This document shows, piece after piece, positions 26,501 to 41,500 of a stretch of 64,000 bases of DNA. Every line of letters starts with the position of its first letter. Position 1 is the first letter of the stretch. The notes below the pieces were generated by a model. The model was not told the DNA's origin and did not search any database. It saw only the letters and a list, made by a program, of their open reading frames with translations. Source of the stretch: Otis tarda (taxonomy: Eukaryota; Chordata; Aves; Otidiformes; Otididae); the NCBI GenBank assembly GCA_026413225.1, contig CM048552.1, forward strand, positions 191,986,053 to 192,050,052, given 5' to 3'. Position numbers and translations under genes: made by a program.

Positions 26501-29500
26501 GGACTAGATGACCTTTGAAGGTCCCTTCCAACTCTAACCATTCTATGATTCTATGAAATCCACAGCCTACCTCACCCGTTAAAGAAGGGACAGGAGGTAA
26601 CATGAAAACTACAACAAAGTAGGGTGGACTGAGTTTTAAAGGCTCAATCCCACTCAAACACAGCAGCACAACTGAACTAATGACATTCAAAGCACTCAAA
26701 ACTTTTCCTAGCATCCTCTGAGACTTGTAAGCACTACTAAGGACTGCAGGAGAAAGCCTTTCCTACGTTATGACAATCAGATGGCCTACTTTCCTCAGGG
26801 CAAAAAAAAAAGTAAAAATTGTTGCCAAAGGCGCTCTCGGAGTTAAAATCACAAAATACACATTCCATAAGGTAACAAATTCTTGAGTTAACCAACATCA
26901 TGCAAAGTGAACTTCAGCATCTCAAAAGTTTGATGAAAAAAAATCAGAATGAAAAAGGTCATATCCTACAGGACAAGAACAACAAAAAGGCAAGCTGTAC
27001 ACCAACAGTCAAAAAGCATTGTGCAGAAAGTGTCCACACTGCTTTCTTTAGTCTGATGACTGAGACGAACTGGAGGATGCACAGCACACGTAAGTTACTA
27101 AACCTGTACCCTGGGTACAGCTTGTGGTAAACGTAACGTCATAGTATTAACATGGCTATGGATAAACACTTGAATGCACATGTGAAGGAAGGAAGGATGG
27201 AAATTCCTGGCTCTGCTTTTGAAAAATCACATTTTTGAGCTAGTGAGTGGTCATGAAAGACACGATCAGGTCTGGAAAATCTTATTTCGGTAAGCTTTTA
27301 ACTACAGAATCATAGAATAGTTTGGGTTGGAAGGGACCTGTAAAGGTCATCTATTCCAACTCCCCTGCAAGGAGCAGCGACAACTCTCTCAGATTATGAA
27401 TAAGAAGTCTAAAAATCTGTAAATCATTACATATAATAGTATTTGAAAACTATTTAAAAATACATTAGAACACTGACATTATCTCTCATAAATGCATTCA
27501 TATGATATGTGCTTGACAAATATGCACATCAAATAATTGTAGATTTCACAAGACTAACTAAATAACTGTCATGCTTAAGTCAAGTCTTACTCAATCTACC
27601 CCATTCTTAAAGGTCTGCATAAATAAGGGTAATGCACAGTCTACATAAAATATTTGGATTAATTCATAATAGCATGAAAAGCATTTAAAATTAATAACGG
27701 CCCACAGAAGACAGTGCTTTCAAATTCCAAGAATACACTTTTAGACAGCCATTGCAGTCGTAATTAATTATCAAGAGTAATATCTCTACTACATAGACTG
27801 TAAGCCATCATAAGGTTTGAAAAAAACAATAAAATAATCCAATTTCTTTCTATTTCAAGCTATGTTTATGTAATTGAAATCCAGTGTACTTTGCAAAGCA
27901 GTTTTTAATGTGTTTCAACTGACATGCCACTCAACTTCAAAAACATCCTTCATTTCTTCAAGCACTGTCTTGCATTTTAGCCAGCAGCTGTTTGCGTAAC
28001 AAAATAAAAAAAATAAGATGTAGCAAGAAAGAAAAAGAACATAATAATTATTTCAGAACACTAGTAAAATTGGCTTGCCTTAAACATGTCCCAGGCTATC
28101 CAACTCACTATTATTTGTATTAATTAGCAACTTCAATAGAATACTCATCAAGAGCTCATGATCTCAGTGTTTCATTAACACTGCCTTGTACAATTTCTAT
28201 ATTACTATTCTATTCTATTACAATATTCTATTATTACTATAGTAATAATTCCAGCTGCGTCTGGAAAATAAAGTGAACCAGATCCAGGCAAAATAGGAAA
28301 AGGACAAATATTGACACATATTATATTTAACTTCCATCATGACAAAAAATAGGATTTAGACATTCTTTCCTCATGTCTAATGATGAAAGGGACAACCTGA
28401 AAGGTGGGGTGGCTTTACGGACATGAACTACCAGCACTTGAAACTGGAACATGCCAAAAAGCCCCCATGACAGGCCTTTATGAGCACTTAGGAAAGAAAC
28501 TTGTTTAAAAAAAAAACAAAAAACAAAAACCAAACAACTTTACTCTTGTAATTTTTCCACTTACTGACTTGCAAGTGAAAGTCTAGCCTTAAAAAATAAA
28601 TATTTCTATGCAAGACACAAGTCTCTACGCAGATGAAAGTAGCAACAGATAAGAACAAAAATAAGTCTATTCTTGAGCGGTTTCCACTCTGAATAGCATG
28701 TCGAGAATTTAAGAGGCCTGAGAGCAACTTCTCTGAGTCTCTAAAAGGTCAGTGTGGAGGAAAAAGGCACTTTACTGTCTGGTACCAGTCCTTAGGAAGT
28801 TTTCCTTAGGCAAGGCGTACAGAAGTTTACCAACTTTTCAAAAAATGCTGAAGTGCCCCAAAATATCCAAAAGATATCCTCCTCACCTGTACTAAGTTTT
28901 CCAGAAAAAAAAAACATATCATAAAATCACGTTTATAGATTCAGAAAAATAGCTTCATCAATCAAAGATGCAGATTCTCAGCTCTAGTATTCTGTGGAAG
29001 CATTTCAAAGGAGGTACTATCGTCATTACTACCTTGAGTTACTGCATGGCCAGCAGGGAGAAGGACACATACACATTTAAATAGTATAATCTTAGCAGAA
29101 CTGAGCTTCAGCTCTACTACTGCAATAACAATATTTTAAAATGTAAACAGTTCAAGATATTTTATTTCTTAAAAGCTCAGACTGGTAAATCTGAATGTCA
29201 CAAAGTTAACACTGTAATCCTCAAAAACTCCTGCAATCTATATTTAATCCATGCTCCTCATGGATTATATCAAATCAGTGGCATCGCTCAAGGTTAAATC
29301 TTTCAGCAAGGAAAAAAAAAACAAACAACAAAAAAAACCCGTCAAGCACACTTTGAGGTCCTACTGGATAAAAAGAATAACACACACCTAGGCTCCTCTT
29401 CATTTCTTCTACAGATTTTTGATAGTAACTTTGCAGCATCTATCTTAATACAGTTAGAAAATTAGCAATTAATTTTAATTCTATGAGAATTCTTATACTT

Positions 29501-32500
29501 TGCCCCTACATAACTAAAAATAGTTTTCAACTTTCAAGAGGAATAGTCTTAAGATGACTTAAAGGCATTTGCTCAATGGATTTTTCTTTTTTACATGTTA
29601 TGGAGGAGGGATAAAAGCATTGCTCATTTTTCTTTTTAAAGTCTATTTAGCAATACACAAAAGGATTTCTCTGTAGACTTTTTCTCTGATCAAAGTCTAA
29701 GGGGACGAAGGCACACACATACTGACATAGCTAATATGAAGTCTGTGATTCATAAATGCAGAAGGACATCAGTTATCTGACAGCATCTCTGAGATCAGAG
29801 TCATGAAACAAGTGCGGTCTATCCTAAGATGAGATGGAAAAAAAAATCCCCTTTATTTCACAAAGGCCAAACCATCAGTAATCTTTCAAAGAAATAAAAC
29901 TTTCAAAAAATCTTATTCAAAATGCCTACAGCTCTTCATAAATTCTACTTTTTCCTATGACCGCATACCAGTGTTGTCATACTGTATGTGTGTAGCTTTG
30001 AGTAAGTCAAAAGGGAAAAGGACTGATTTTATAAAAGAAAAATAGCTAATATTAGTCCATAATAACTGACAAAACATTTCCACAATCAGATTGCTGTCAC
30101 TTGGAAAAAAGAATTACATAAACTGATCCTGAAGGGCCTACAAATACAGCCCTTTGCCAGCATAAGACAAGAAGCTACACAATATAGCAGCACAAAAGAC
30201 ACTCAATTCAGAACAATATTTACATCACTAAGGTTGCATGTTATTCATTACTGAAGTAAAACTAATCATTGTCACTTCACAACATAATTAACCATTAAGT
30301 TCAAACAGGACACATAACAGCCTTGAAAAACTGCTTCACTTGCAATGTACTTAGGCATAAGCATTTGCACAGCTTTTAAGAAAATTGAAAGATCTCAGAA
30401 ATGTCTGTTAAAAAAAAATCGTAAGAAAATCTGGACTCTATTTTCAGTTTTAATTACATACCTCTAAATTAAATTTACAGCCATTCTATATTTAAAAAAA
30501 ACCACAGAAAAACACCAATATTTTCACAGTCTACTCACATTTAAATTTGAACTATAGCACTTTTACCAAAAAGCAACTTCTATTGTCTTACCACTAACTG
30601 CTGCATGTTGCTTCAGATATTCCCTTCTGACATTTATGTTCTTCACAAGGCACTGCCTAGCATGAGCTCTTCTCTCTTTCACTGGATCTTTTGCACACAG
30701 TGCACAAATAGCCATATATTCTAGTGGCAGCCGTAGTCTAGAAAGGCCTTTGTGAAGTTTCTGAGCAAATATTTGTCTCACTTGGTAACATTCATCCTAT
30801 TAAAAAAAAAAAAAAAGAAAAAAAAAAAGGGCAAAAACAAAAAAGGTAACAGTAAACTTTTCTAAAAGTAATATTGACTGTGAAATAAAACATGGAAGCC
30901 TGGGTAAATATGCCAAAATCAATTTCAGACCTTGCAGCTACAGAAACATAGGAATTGTAAGAATTTTTTTTTTTTTAATGTCAGTTGAGAGCAATTAAAT
31001 TGACTTAATCAGCTGAAGCTTCCCTTAAAATCAGGAGAAGAGTTAAGGTTCACAAACTATACAGGAAGGTACCACACTCAGGACCCAATGCCTCATTTAG
31101 CATAGTACTGAAGCACGGAGTTAATGAAATTATTTACAATAGGATCATTTGCTGTGTGAAGCCAAAGATCTGCACCGAAAGTGTCTAGCCACCAGTAACC
31201 ACTGTGTTGATTTTACTATTGCAATTTCACAAATTTTCATCAAGCCATTAATATTAGAAACTGAATAAAATGCAACAGAATGACCAGATAAGAGAAGGTC
31301 AAATGCTTAAGAAAGTACCAAGCATTTCCATTATACTGTGGAAATCTATGAACTATGACTGACCACAGAAGAGAAAAACCCCTGTCTAATACTTGCCAAA
31401 GAACACAAAGAAAAATAATATGAAGGTGGCAAATATAATTCTATGATTTATTAAGCAATGTATTTGCATAAGAGATACAAACTTTAAAATTCTCTGTATG
31501 AAAATAACCTACATACTTTAAGACACCATTCAATATAAAACAAACCATCTAGTAACACAGGACAAGGAAGTTCAACAGAAGCAGTTGTGGAAAACAGTTA
31601 CAAGAAAATGTACAGAAAAGCAGATGGTAAACAAGGCCACTGCAACAGCTTGGTATATTTAACTTGCCCAAAAAAAGTCAAGAAGAAAGATTTATTATCT
31701 CTAAACACGAAGAGAAACCATTAACAGGAGTAAACAGTTATTTTAGTCAAATGATAGTTTTGAAACAAGAAAATTTAAGAAGGTTTCCAGCTGTCAGCCA
31801 ACAGAAAGCGCAGAGACAAAACCTAGCCACTAGTAGCACTAACTCTGCTAAATTTGCAAATGGCATCAAAAGAGATCATGTATCAGATAAAACAAGCCTC
31901 CCTTTTCCTCCACCCAAAAATTAAATCCAGAAGAAATTCATCAATTTTCCCTTCTGTGCTTTAAGCCACAGTCTTCCTCTATGGACTGAAACCCTTAAAT
32001 GCTTGCTGTTGTTGAAGCAATTCAAGACCACAAACCCAAACCATGAGACCTACCCAAGATGTACTGCCTCTTTATAGCAAATCCACCCCACAGCAGAAGG
32101 CTAAGAGCCCTCTTCTCCTGCTCAGTAATGTCAAATAAGTCTAAAGCCTTTGAAAAGCCTTGAAGAGACAACATTCCACATTACAAAATGAGATAATTTT
32201 TCCCTCAGAGAAAAAAAAAAAAAAACTGCACACGTCCTGCTGTGGTTCTGTGCTGGCAACTATCACAAACCTTAAAAATTAAGCTTTTCCTTTTGTTTAA
32301 TCAGTTTCCTAATCTGTCCACTTAAAATTTTCTATAATTCAGTTACGTAATAATAGAGTTGGCCTTGATGTCATGTGAATATCCTAATTTATGGCTAGAC
32401 TTGTAGTGTTAAGAAGGAATAAACTTTTAGAATAATAAGCACCTACCTTAAGGTTCTGATACTAAGTATAAACATATGTGTATGCATATGTACACATGCA

Positions 32501-35500
32501 AGTATCCAAAAACAAACATACAGATGATTTCCATAGGAAATTAATATTAATTCAGTGACCTTCAGCAAGTCACTGAAACCATTACAATTACTCTTCATCT
32601 GAGAATCTGAACTCAATGGCCTGTCAGAGAGAAAGGAAACTGCAGAAACCTTGAGAAGATCTACAGAAGTTATTCACAAGTACTCAAAAATCCATTAGGA
32701 GCTGCAGAGGAAAGTAAAGGCACAATTCCTGTCCTGATAAAACTTACAATCTAAATTCTAATAAACAAGTAAGAAAGTCACAAAAGGCAAAGAAATATCA
32801 ATAAACGCAGAGAAAAAGTTACAAAAGTGATGCTACAGCAGAACAGATTCTCCTGGAAACTACATTAAGGCATACGGATGGCAGGGAGGCAATTACAGAC
32901 AGCCAACATAGCTTCACAAAACACAAATCATGCCTGACTAATCTAGTGGCCTTTTACAATGGAGTGACTGATTAGATGGATAAGGGAAGAGCAACTGATG
33001 TAATCTACCTCAAGTTCTGTAAGGCCTTTGACATAGTCCCACACAACATTCTCGAATAAATTGGAGAGATACGGGTTTCATAGATGGACTATTCGATGCA
33101 CGAGAAATTGGCTGGATGGCCAATTGCAGTTAACAGCTCAATGTCCAAACGGACATCAGTAACAAGTGGTGTCCCTCAGCAGTCAATATTGGGACCAGTA
33201 CTGTTCAGTATCTTTAGTAATGACACAAACAGTGGGATTGAGTGCACCTCTCAGCAAGTTTGTGGATGACACAGAGTGGTGCAGTTGATACAGCACAGGG
33301 AAAGGATGCCATCTGGAGAGATCTTGACAGCCTTGAGGAGTGGGCCCATGTGAACCTCATGGAGTTCAACAAGGCCAAATGCAAGGTCCTGCACCTGGCT
33401 TGAGGCAATCCTCAGTAACAATACTGACTGCAGGATTAATGGATTGAGAGCAGCTCTGCAAAGAAGGACTTAGGGATACTGGTGGATAAAAAATTGGACG
33501 CAAGCTGGCAATCTGCATTTGCAGTCCAGAAAGCCAACTGGGCTACATCAAAAGAAGCATGTCCAACAGGCTGAGGGAGGTGATTCTCTCCCACTCTACT
33601 CTGCTCTCATGAACCTCCCCCCGACCCTGACCTGGAGGGTCCTCATTACAATACAGACATAGAGCTGCTAGAACAGGTTGAGAGGAGGGCTATGTAAACA
33701 ATCAGAGGGCTGGAATGCCTCTCCTTTGAAGAAAGACAGAGAGTTGTTGTTGTTCAGCTGGGAGAAGGCTTATTGCAGCCTTTCAGTCCATGAAGGAGGT
33801 GTATAGGAAAGACAGAGGAAGACTTTTTACCAGGGCCTGTAGTGACAGGACAACAGGCAATAGTTTTAAACTGGAGGAGTGTAAGTTTAGATTGGACATA
33901 AGGAAGATAGGTGGTAGGATACTGAAACAGGTTGCCCAGTAAAGTACTGGATGCTCCATCACTGCAGGCACTCATGGCCAGGCTCGATGGGGTTCTGAGC
34001 AAACTCATCTAATGGAAGACGTCCCTGTCCACAGCAGGGGTGCTGGAATGAGATGATCTCTAGAGATCCCTTCTGACCCCAGCTATTCTATGAATCTATA
34101 GTAGTAGTTTATAAATGTTGAAGACCCTATTATGTTCTTCTAATTTATATCTCATCTCTCAAAATTCCCTTTCAAAAATTGAGAAGAGGTAAGCATTAAC
34201 ATCCAAAAACAGCAAGAAAAGGTGACAACACAGCTGCTATCAATATTCACAAACAGTTAAGACTGACACCACTGGAAGAAAAAAAAAAAAAGAAAAAGAA
34301 AAAGAAAGACAGTGATGAAATGGAGGGCAAGGAGCTTGCACCTAACATACTGAAAAGATAGTCAAAACAGTGAAAGAAAATTCCAATAGGGAAATGCACA
34401 GTTAACATTTACCAATAAACAAAAATTTGCCACAGGAGGGAAATGACCAAAGAAATGAACAGATTTTGATCATCAGAAGAAAACAGAACATGCAAATACT
34501 GTATTGGCAAGGCTAGTCAGGCATGATGTTATCTGGATAGAGTATTCCTTCCAGAACACAGACAGATCTTATTTGTCATTACACTAAGTGGCTATTTTCC
34601 CCTCTACTAATTTTGTTCTGAACTGCAAAAATCTTTAAAAGTCATTTTGACAAAAGACTAACCTTCTCATTAGGTTATAGAATAGGAAGATGGAAAAGTA
34701 TCAGTCCTCACTTTGGGTGTAAAGACCTTCAGTTACTACAACTGAATTTCTGCTGCATTTTTGTTAGATTTCATCTGCTTAAATAATTTTTTTTCCATTT
34801 ATCTTGTTTTTCATAGCATTTGGGAACTGAGTAAGGGCTCCTTTCCATAGGAGCATAGAAGCTTAAAATCCACATAAACATTGTTAAAAAACCCATACAA
34901 GACTAATACAGACTGTCTTACTCTGGTATAGGAACAATTTTTCTAGCCTAAGTGTACCCAAATCCAAACAACTTAAGAACTTAAAAAGATACTCTATATG
35001 AAAATAAACAATATCCATACAGGAACTATACTTTGTATTTTCTAATACTAAATGCCAATTTCAAATCTTTGACAGTTAAAATGGGTTGCAGCTTTTAAAG
35101 CTTTGGCCAGTCATAGGAATTAAGGTCTAGAATGGAATATCATTATTACTGAAGATATCTTCTGTAAGGGATTCCTTCCAGAGGATTTCTTGACTTCCAT
35201 GAAGTCAGGAGAATACAAGCAGTTACACAAGTAACACCAAGATGAGTCCCTCCTTGATCTCCTTACTGTTGAAGTGGGAATCAATTTCTGCAGGATTTGC
35301 TAAGTCTACAAGACAGGAACACAGAAGATCTCTATACCTCTACTTACAATTTCAAAGTTATTTCTTTTCTGCTACTGTGAGTTCACAGGCAGAAATTAGG
35401 CATGAAAATTACAACATCTACTGAGAAATCTCTCCCTCTCTCTTCTAATATTTAAAGGATGCCAACTATCTTTGCAGACCTCTGCATTCCCAATATATTC

Positions 35501-38500
35501 TACCCAAGTATCAAAAAACCAAGGTCACTGTTGTCACCACAGTCCAACGTACTTTATTAAACGCTGAAATGAGATGATATAATGTCATAGTGCAGCTGGG
35601 GTATTACTTTAAATCAATACTGAATTCCTTGGTTTACCAATATTCTAACATTTTACTAATTTAAGTTAGCACTCCCTCACTGGGCGGCCCAGTAACTACA
35701 GATCTAATTTTAATCCAAAATCAGTTTTCAAGATTGTTTACTGGGAAAATAAATTCATGCCAAGGCTGAACACTTTGCATAAAATTAGACTAGCAGAAGT
35801 ACACACAACACACAGAACACTACATATACCCATACATTTGCTGATAACCCCCAAGTCCCACCTAATTTCCTTACATTTATGGCTAGTGCACACAGCTGGT
35901 ACTGCTCTAAGGTGATGATTTCATGGTAACAAGGTTCTTGTGCCAACTTCACAATAGCATTCCCTGCAGCCAGCCTCAACCGAGACATATCAGGTTTACT
36001 GAAAAACAAGCACATGGATTATAAAGGTTAATTAGTAAAAAATTATATAACTATTTGACTGACTTCAATTCCAATAACTTTGCATTGCTGAAAAAGAGGT
36101 ACTTTTAAAAGAACGAAAAGTTGTCATGGACTTTGCCACCCCCACCTCCCGGTTTCCACGGCACCACATTTTACAGCCTATTACCACACACCTATTACCT
36201 TGCCCCAACTTAGCAATGAAAATATTCCTGGAAACTTCCTAAAAGTTCCATGCGAGTGTGAAACAGTTTTAGTTGTGCACTAGACCAGCACAGTCCAAAT
36301 TGCCCCTCAGAGACCTCTTTTAGCCTGTAAGATACATTTGTTCAGCACACTGGTCTTCCCACAGCAGGGACCTCCTGCCAAAGTAGTAGTGCATTTCTAG
36401 TCCCCAAAGTTGCCAAACTTTTTCTAGCAATAATACCTCAAACTCCATGCTGCAAGTAAACATAAATTAATTAGATATTATGATAGGTGACTAATTGAAT
36501 TGTATTTTTAAGACAATAGCAAAAATGATTTAGTAAGCAAAAAAATTTTCAACATGCTGAAAGTATTGTTACTTGACTTGCTCACCCAAATTGCACTCCC
36601 ACCTAGCAAAACACACCAACCATTCGCTAATTTTCACATCAAAAGATGAATGGGGTTTTCTGTAACATACAATCATATTTACAAAGGTTATCACAACATC
36701 AAAAGCATCTTCACATGAGTTTTGCAAACTGATATCCACTTAATGTGTGCATTAAACTGCACTAAGCTTTCACTGTTCTTCGAAATTTTTTTTCACTACA
36801 GTATATTACTTCTGCTTTTCTTCAGATCAAATGCAAAACAATTAAATTTTATGCATCTCACTTAAAGCACTAATGAGTTCTATTCAGAACTAGTAAGTAC
36901 AGCTTTCTCCTTCAGTAACTTGGAGCAGGAACCAAGTCATTTTTATTTAGAAATAATTATTCATTTAAGCAGGACAAATATTAACTTCTTAATCATTTCC
37001 CTTTATCTTAGGAGAAGCAAACACTGTAGTCCTAAATCCATTATAATGAAAACTGTGTAAGGCATTTAAAGAATGAGATAAAAAGTCATGCATTATTAAA
37101 CACAGAATGCATGACAAAAATACCTACTAAACAGTTTAAACGTCAAAATGTATCTAATCAGGCTTTATACACACTCAGTATTTTATGGAAACTACAACAT
37201 TAAAAAAATAGTCCAAATAGATAACAAGCAACTAAGTGACAGGACAAAAGCTGCACTAACTTTCAAACAAGGCATGAAGATTAACGTGGTAACGTCTATT
37301 TCTTAAATGCCAAATTTCACTTTAAATTGCATCTACTGTGATAAGTGAACCTAATAAAGAATCATTTTTTTCACTTCAGTGACAATTAAGCAATAATGAC
37401 TTACAAGGAAATGATAAATTAAGAACTTTCAATCTTCCTCAGCTTTGGTACTGATAACATTTAATTCTGAAAATTGTATCAAAGATATTTCACATTAAAT
37501 ACTCCGTAAAGATTTGGCCAATATGTATCACAGAGTATGTGTGCATGTTGTGGGAAGGAAGAGCAAGACAGTGTTAGTTGTGAATATCATTCTTACAGCT
37601 GAAGATGAAAATCAGATCAGTCTTATTCCCCTGAAGGATTATCTTAGAAGAAACTCTTAATTGAGGATTTATTTTTGATCTAATTGTTATAGCCAAAAGC
37701 TTTCTGATCTACATTATCCCAAAATACACAATTATTAGGGCTGAAATAAAAGCTTCTCTTTGATGTAACTTCAGTTTTTTATTACTTCTAATAATTTTGA
37801 AAATTAGTAGGAAGGATGTCCTTGTCCTATCAGAAGCTCTCCAAGAGACAGAAGAGGGATCTAGACATTTGATTTCTGGAGTGCTATTACTATTGCTGAA
37901 GACCAGATGTTTGAAATGAGAACAAAAGCACAACCACATGGAAGGATGTCATCAAGTGCAAAACATAGCATTAATTAAGGTGGTGGGCTGCACAAAAATA
38001 ATTCAAATAAATGCATCTTGAAAACACATCTGGTGCATAATCATCATCTCTCACTTTACACACTAGCAGTAAACATTTTTTCTTCTACTCCAGAGGATAA
38101 ATGGCAGTGTCCTATTTTCTAAGCATTTTCCATGTTCCATGGAATAAAAAGTGTCTTTGAAATCCAACCTCTGAAAATATTGCATATCAGATGCTGTAGC
38201 AAATTATCTATAGCACAGAACTATGAAGTTCTAAACTCCAAAGTTTTAAAGTAATTTTTCTCTTGGTATGTTTCAGTTTAAGGAAAGTGCAGACAGCATT
38301 TCAGAAAAAAATTCAACTAATATTAATACTTTCAGCAACAGCTAGTGCCCTCTGATACTGAAATACTCTTATTTTATGCTTAGTATAGACTAAAATTAAA
38401 ATCCTACTACAAAGACATGCAAGATTCAACTTAGCTGTTTTACCTCACAAAAAAAAAATCTAGTATAATATCGAATTTTATATTTGTAGGACTGTTTTTA

Positions 38501-41500
38501 TGACTTACAAAGTGAAAAATAAAGACCTGGAGAGCATGGCTGAGATATTGTTTATGACAAAATTCAATATTTAAAAAATTTGACACTGGTGAATTTAACC
38601 TACATATACTAACATCTCAAAGCAATCAGTTGTTGTCTTAAAAGCAATTCAACAAAGTCATCAATCCTACTACTTCAAAGTCAGAAGGATGACCAAAGTA
38701 TGGACTTGTTTATTTGTCTTCGAAGTGGGACTTTGCCTTCACCTGACGCTCTAGGCTGAATTATGCTTTGAAATCTAAAAAATCCCATTCCCTTACACTG
38801 TCACTGAAAAGTACAGTTGTGCAGATTTAAAGAGGCATGGAGACAGGGTGTTTTTTATGGCTGAGGAGGGCAATAACACCAAGATTATTACAACATGACT
38901 AACAGCCTACATAAGGTCCAATGTCTCCTGAATCCTGCTACTTTCCGTTAATTCCATTATCTTTAGCCAATTATACATTGTTTAAAAGACAAACGCAAGC
39001 CATGAACACAAAAACTGATTCAGCATGGAATGACAATAGATCAAGTACAGTTTAAAAGATTATGTTCTGTAATGAACAGACAATTTTACTCTTTACAAAG
39101 CCTACTCTAATTTGGAAGAAAGACTGACACATTTGCACAGTAGGGACACAGTAAGCACTGCCAGAAAGAAGATATCCTCATTGCCTTCTCTAAGGGTGAA
39201 GAATAAAGGTCAGGAAGTGTCATTGAGACACCAGCAAGCTCCATGCAGAACTAATGCACCTGAAACATGATCTCCTCTGCTTCAGGTTTTGAGACTACTT
39301 GTGTGAGCTATATTGCCTATACTAATAAACAGAAACAATGGAGACCTGTCCTCCTCGCCGCTTAGATGCTTCCCAAAATGCAATACTGGAAATCAAAGAA
39401 TAGTTACAGTTGGAAGGGACCTCCAGAGGTCGTGTAGCCTAACCCCTCTGTTCAAGCAGGGTCACCAAGAGCAGGCTGCCCAAGACAGTGTCCAGATGGC
39501 TTTTTAATATCTCCAGTGATGGAGACTCCACCACCTCTCTGGACAAACTGCACTAGTGCTCAGTCACCCTCATAATGAAAAAGTGTTTCCTTGTGTTCAG
39601 ACAGAACCTCCTGAATTTCAGTTTGGGCTCATTACCTCTGGTGCTGTCACTGCGCACCCCTAACAGAAGCCTGACTCCATTTTCTTTACACTGTCTGGTC
39701 AGTTATTTATACACATTGATGAGATCCCCACCGAGTGTTTTCTTCCCTAGGCTGAACAGTCCCAGATGTCTCAGCTTTTCCTCATGCATCAGATGCTCCA
39801 ATCCATTAAGCATCTTCATGACCCTATGGTGGGCTCATTCCAGTAGCTCCACATCTCCCTTGTACTGGGGAGCTCAAGAGTTCCATCACCTTCTCAGGGA
39901 CTGAGGTGAGCTTGACTGGCCTGTAGTTAGTTCTCTGGGTCCTCCTTCCTGTCCTTTTTGAAGCCAGGGGAGACATTTGCTTTCCTCCAGTCTTCAGTCA
40001 CCTCTACCAATCACCATGATCACTCAAAGAGGATCAAAAGCAGTCTCACAATGACATTTGCCAGCTCCCTCAACACGCATGGGTGCATCCCATCAAGGAC
40101 CATGGACTTATGCATGTTCAGTTTACTTGAGTATTCGCTAATCTGATCTTCTTCCCCCAAGGGTATATCTTCCTTGCTCCAGACTTCCCCCTGGTCTCCA
40201 GGGCCTGAGATTCCTGAAAGTCGATCTTCCTAGTAAAGACTGAGGCGAAGAAGGCATTCAGTAGCCCAACCTTTTCCATGTCCTGTGTCACCATGGCTTC
40301 TACCTCATTGTGCAGCAGGTGCACATTTTCCATAGTCTTCCTTTTGTCATCATTTACTTGAAGAAGCTCTTCTGGTTGCCTTTGCCTTTGTGATCCCTCA
40401 CTAGATTAAATTCCACTTGAGCTTTGGCTTTCCTGTGTCTCAGATGGTGTTCACTGTATTCCTGCCAGGTTACCTGTCCCTACTTCCTCTTTTTGTACAC
40501 CTCATAGAACCATAGAGTAGTTTGGGTTGGAAGGGACCTTTAAAGGTCATCTAGTCCAACCCCCTGCAAGGAGCAAGGACATCTCCAATGAGGTTGGTCA
40601 GAGCCCCGTCCAACCTGGCCTTGAATGTTTCCAGGGATGGGGCAGTTCCAGTGCTTTACCACTCTCACTGTAAAAAAATTTCTTCCTTATGCTCAGTCTG
40701 AACGTGCCTCCTTCTATTTTAAAACGATTACCCTTTGTCCTATCGCAACAGCCTACCCCTACTAAAAAGGTCTGTCCTCATCTTTCTTATAAGCCCCCTT
40801 TAGGCAATGAAAGGCCGCAATAAGGTCTCCCCAGAGCCTTCTCTTCTCCAGGCTGAAGAGCCCCAACTCTCTCAGCCTGTCCTCCAAGGAGAGGTGCTCC
40901 AGCCCCCTGATCATCTGTGCAGCCCTCCTCTGGACTTCCTCCAACAGGTCCATGCCCTTCTTCTGTTGGTGGCTCCAGAGCTGGATGCAGTACTCCAGGT
41001 GGAGTCTCACGAGAGCAGAGGGGCAGAATCACCTTCCTTGACCTGCTGGCCATGCTTCTTTTGATGTGGCCTAGGATACAGTTCGCCTTCTGGGCTGCAA
41101 ACACGTATTGTTGGCTCATGTCCAGCTTTTCATCCACCAGTACACCCAAGTCCTCCTCTGCAGGACTGCTCTCAATCCCTCCTTTTGTGTTTGAGTTTTG
41201 CCAGGAGCTGCTTGGCTCATCCACGCAGGTCTGCTTAGACAGCTCTTGAACCTAAGTGGAGATAATGGTTGAATACTAACTAACTAGCTTTCATGGGCCC
41301 CTCTTCCCTCCAGGGTCTTATCCAATGGGACTCTACTAAGCAGATCCTGGAAGAGGCCCAAGTCTGTTCTCCTGAAGTTCAGCACTGTGATCTTGCTTTC
41401 TGCCCTCAGGATTCTGAACTCCAGCACCTTATGGCCAATTACAGACAATGTTGCCTTCAAGTTTTGCACTCCCAACAAACCCCTCCTTGTTGGCGAGTAT

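Larger units (their letters stand above)
23215..26556 (+). mobile_element. Long, well-preserved CR1 LINE (5'-truncated)
   Basis: This 3.3-kb element contains, in order, the tail of the ORF1 esterase, a short non-coding gap, ORF2 with endonuclease and reverse transcriptase, and a 3' end finishing ATTCTATGATTCTATGA. CR1 moves by target-primed reverse transcription, and 5' truncation is normal. Three apparent single-base frameshifts near 23820, 24050 and 25998 break ORF2; otherwise 663 codons remain open without a stop. GC content is far above the intron around it. This is the youngest-looking repeat in the window. It is in antisense orientation to PDS5B. Confidence 0.95.
22738..30591 (-). other. 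PDS5B intron with near-complete CR1
   Basis: The largest intron in the window, 7.9 kb. It contains the long CR1 at 23215-26556 in antisense orientation and a minus-strand CR1 tip at 27305-27385. The remaining 27.4-30.6 kb is AT-rich with no recognised gene. Confidence 0.85.

Noticed and set aside
23215..26556. CR1 as an active element
   Set aside because: Three frameshifts and a missing 5' part exclude autonomous function, although the motifs are well kept.
31664..31924. 86-codon plus-strand open frame in an intron
   Set aside because: No domain, no codon signal beyond AT-rich chance frames, and no repeat homology.
36121..36220. GC-richer patch beginning near TGTCATGG, like an LTR tip
   Set aside because: After the first eight bases the text does not follow known LTR starts, and no second end or duplication is visible.
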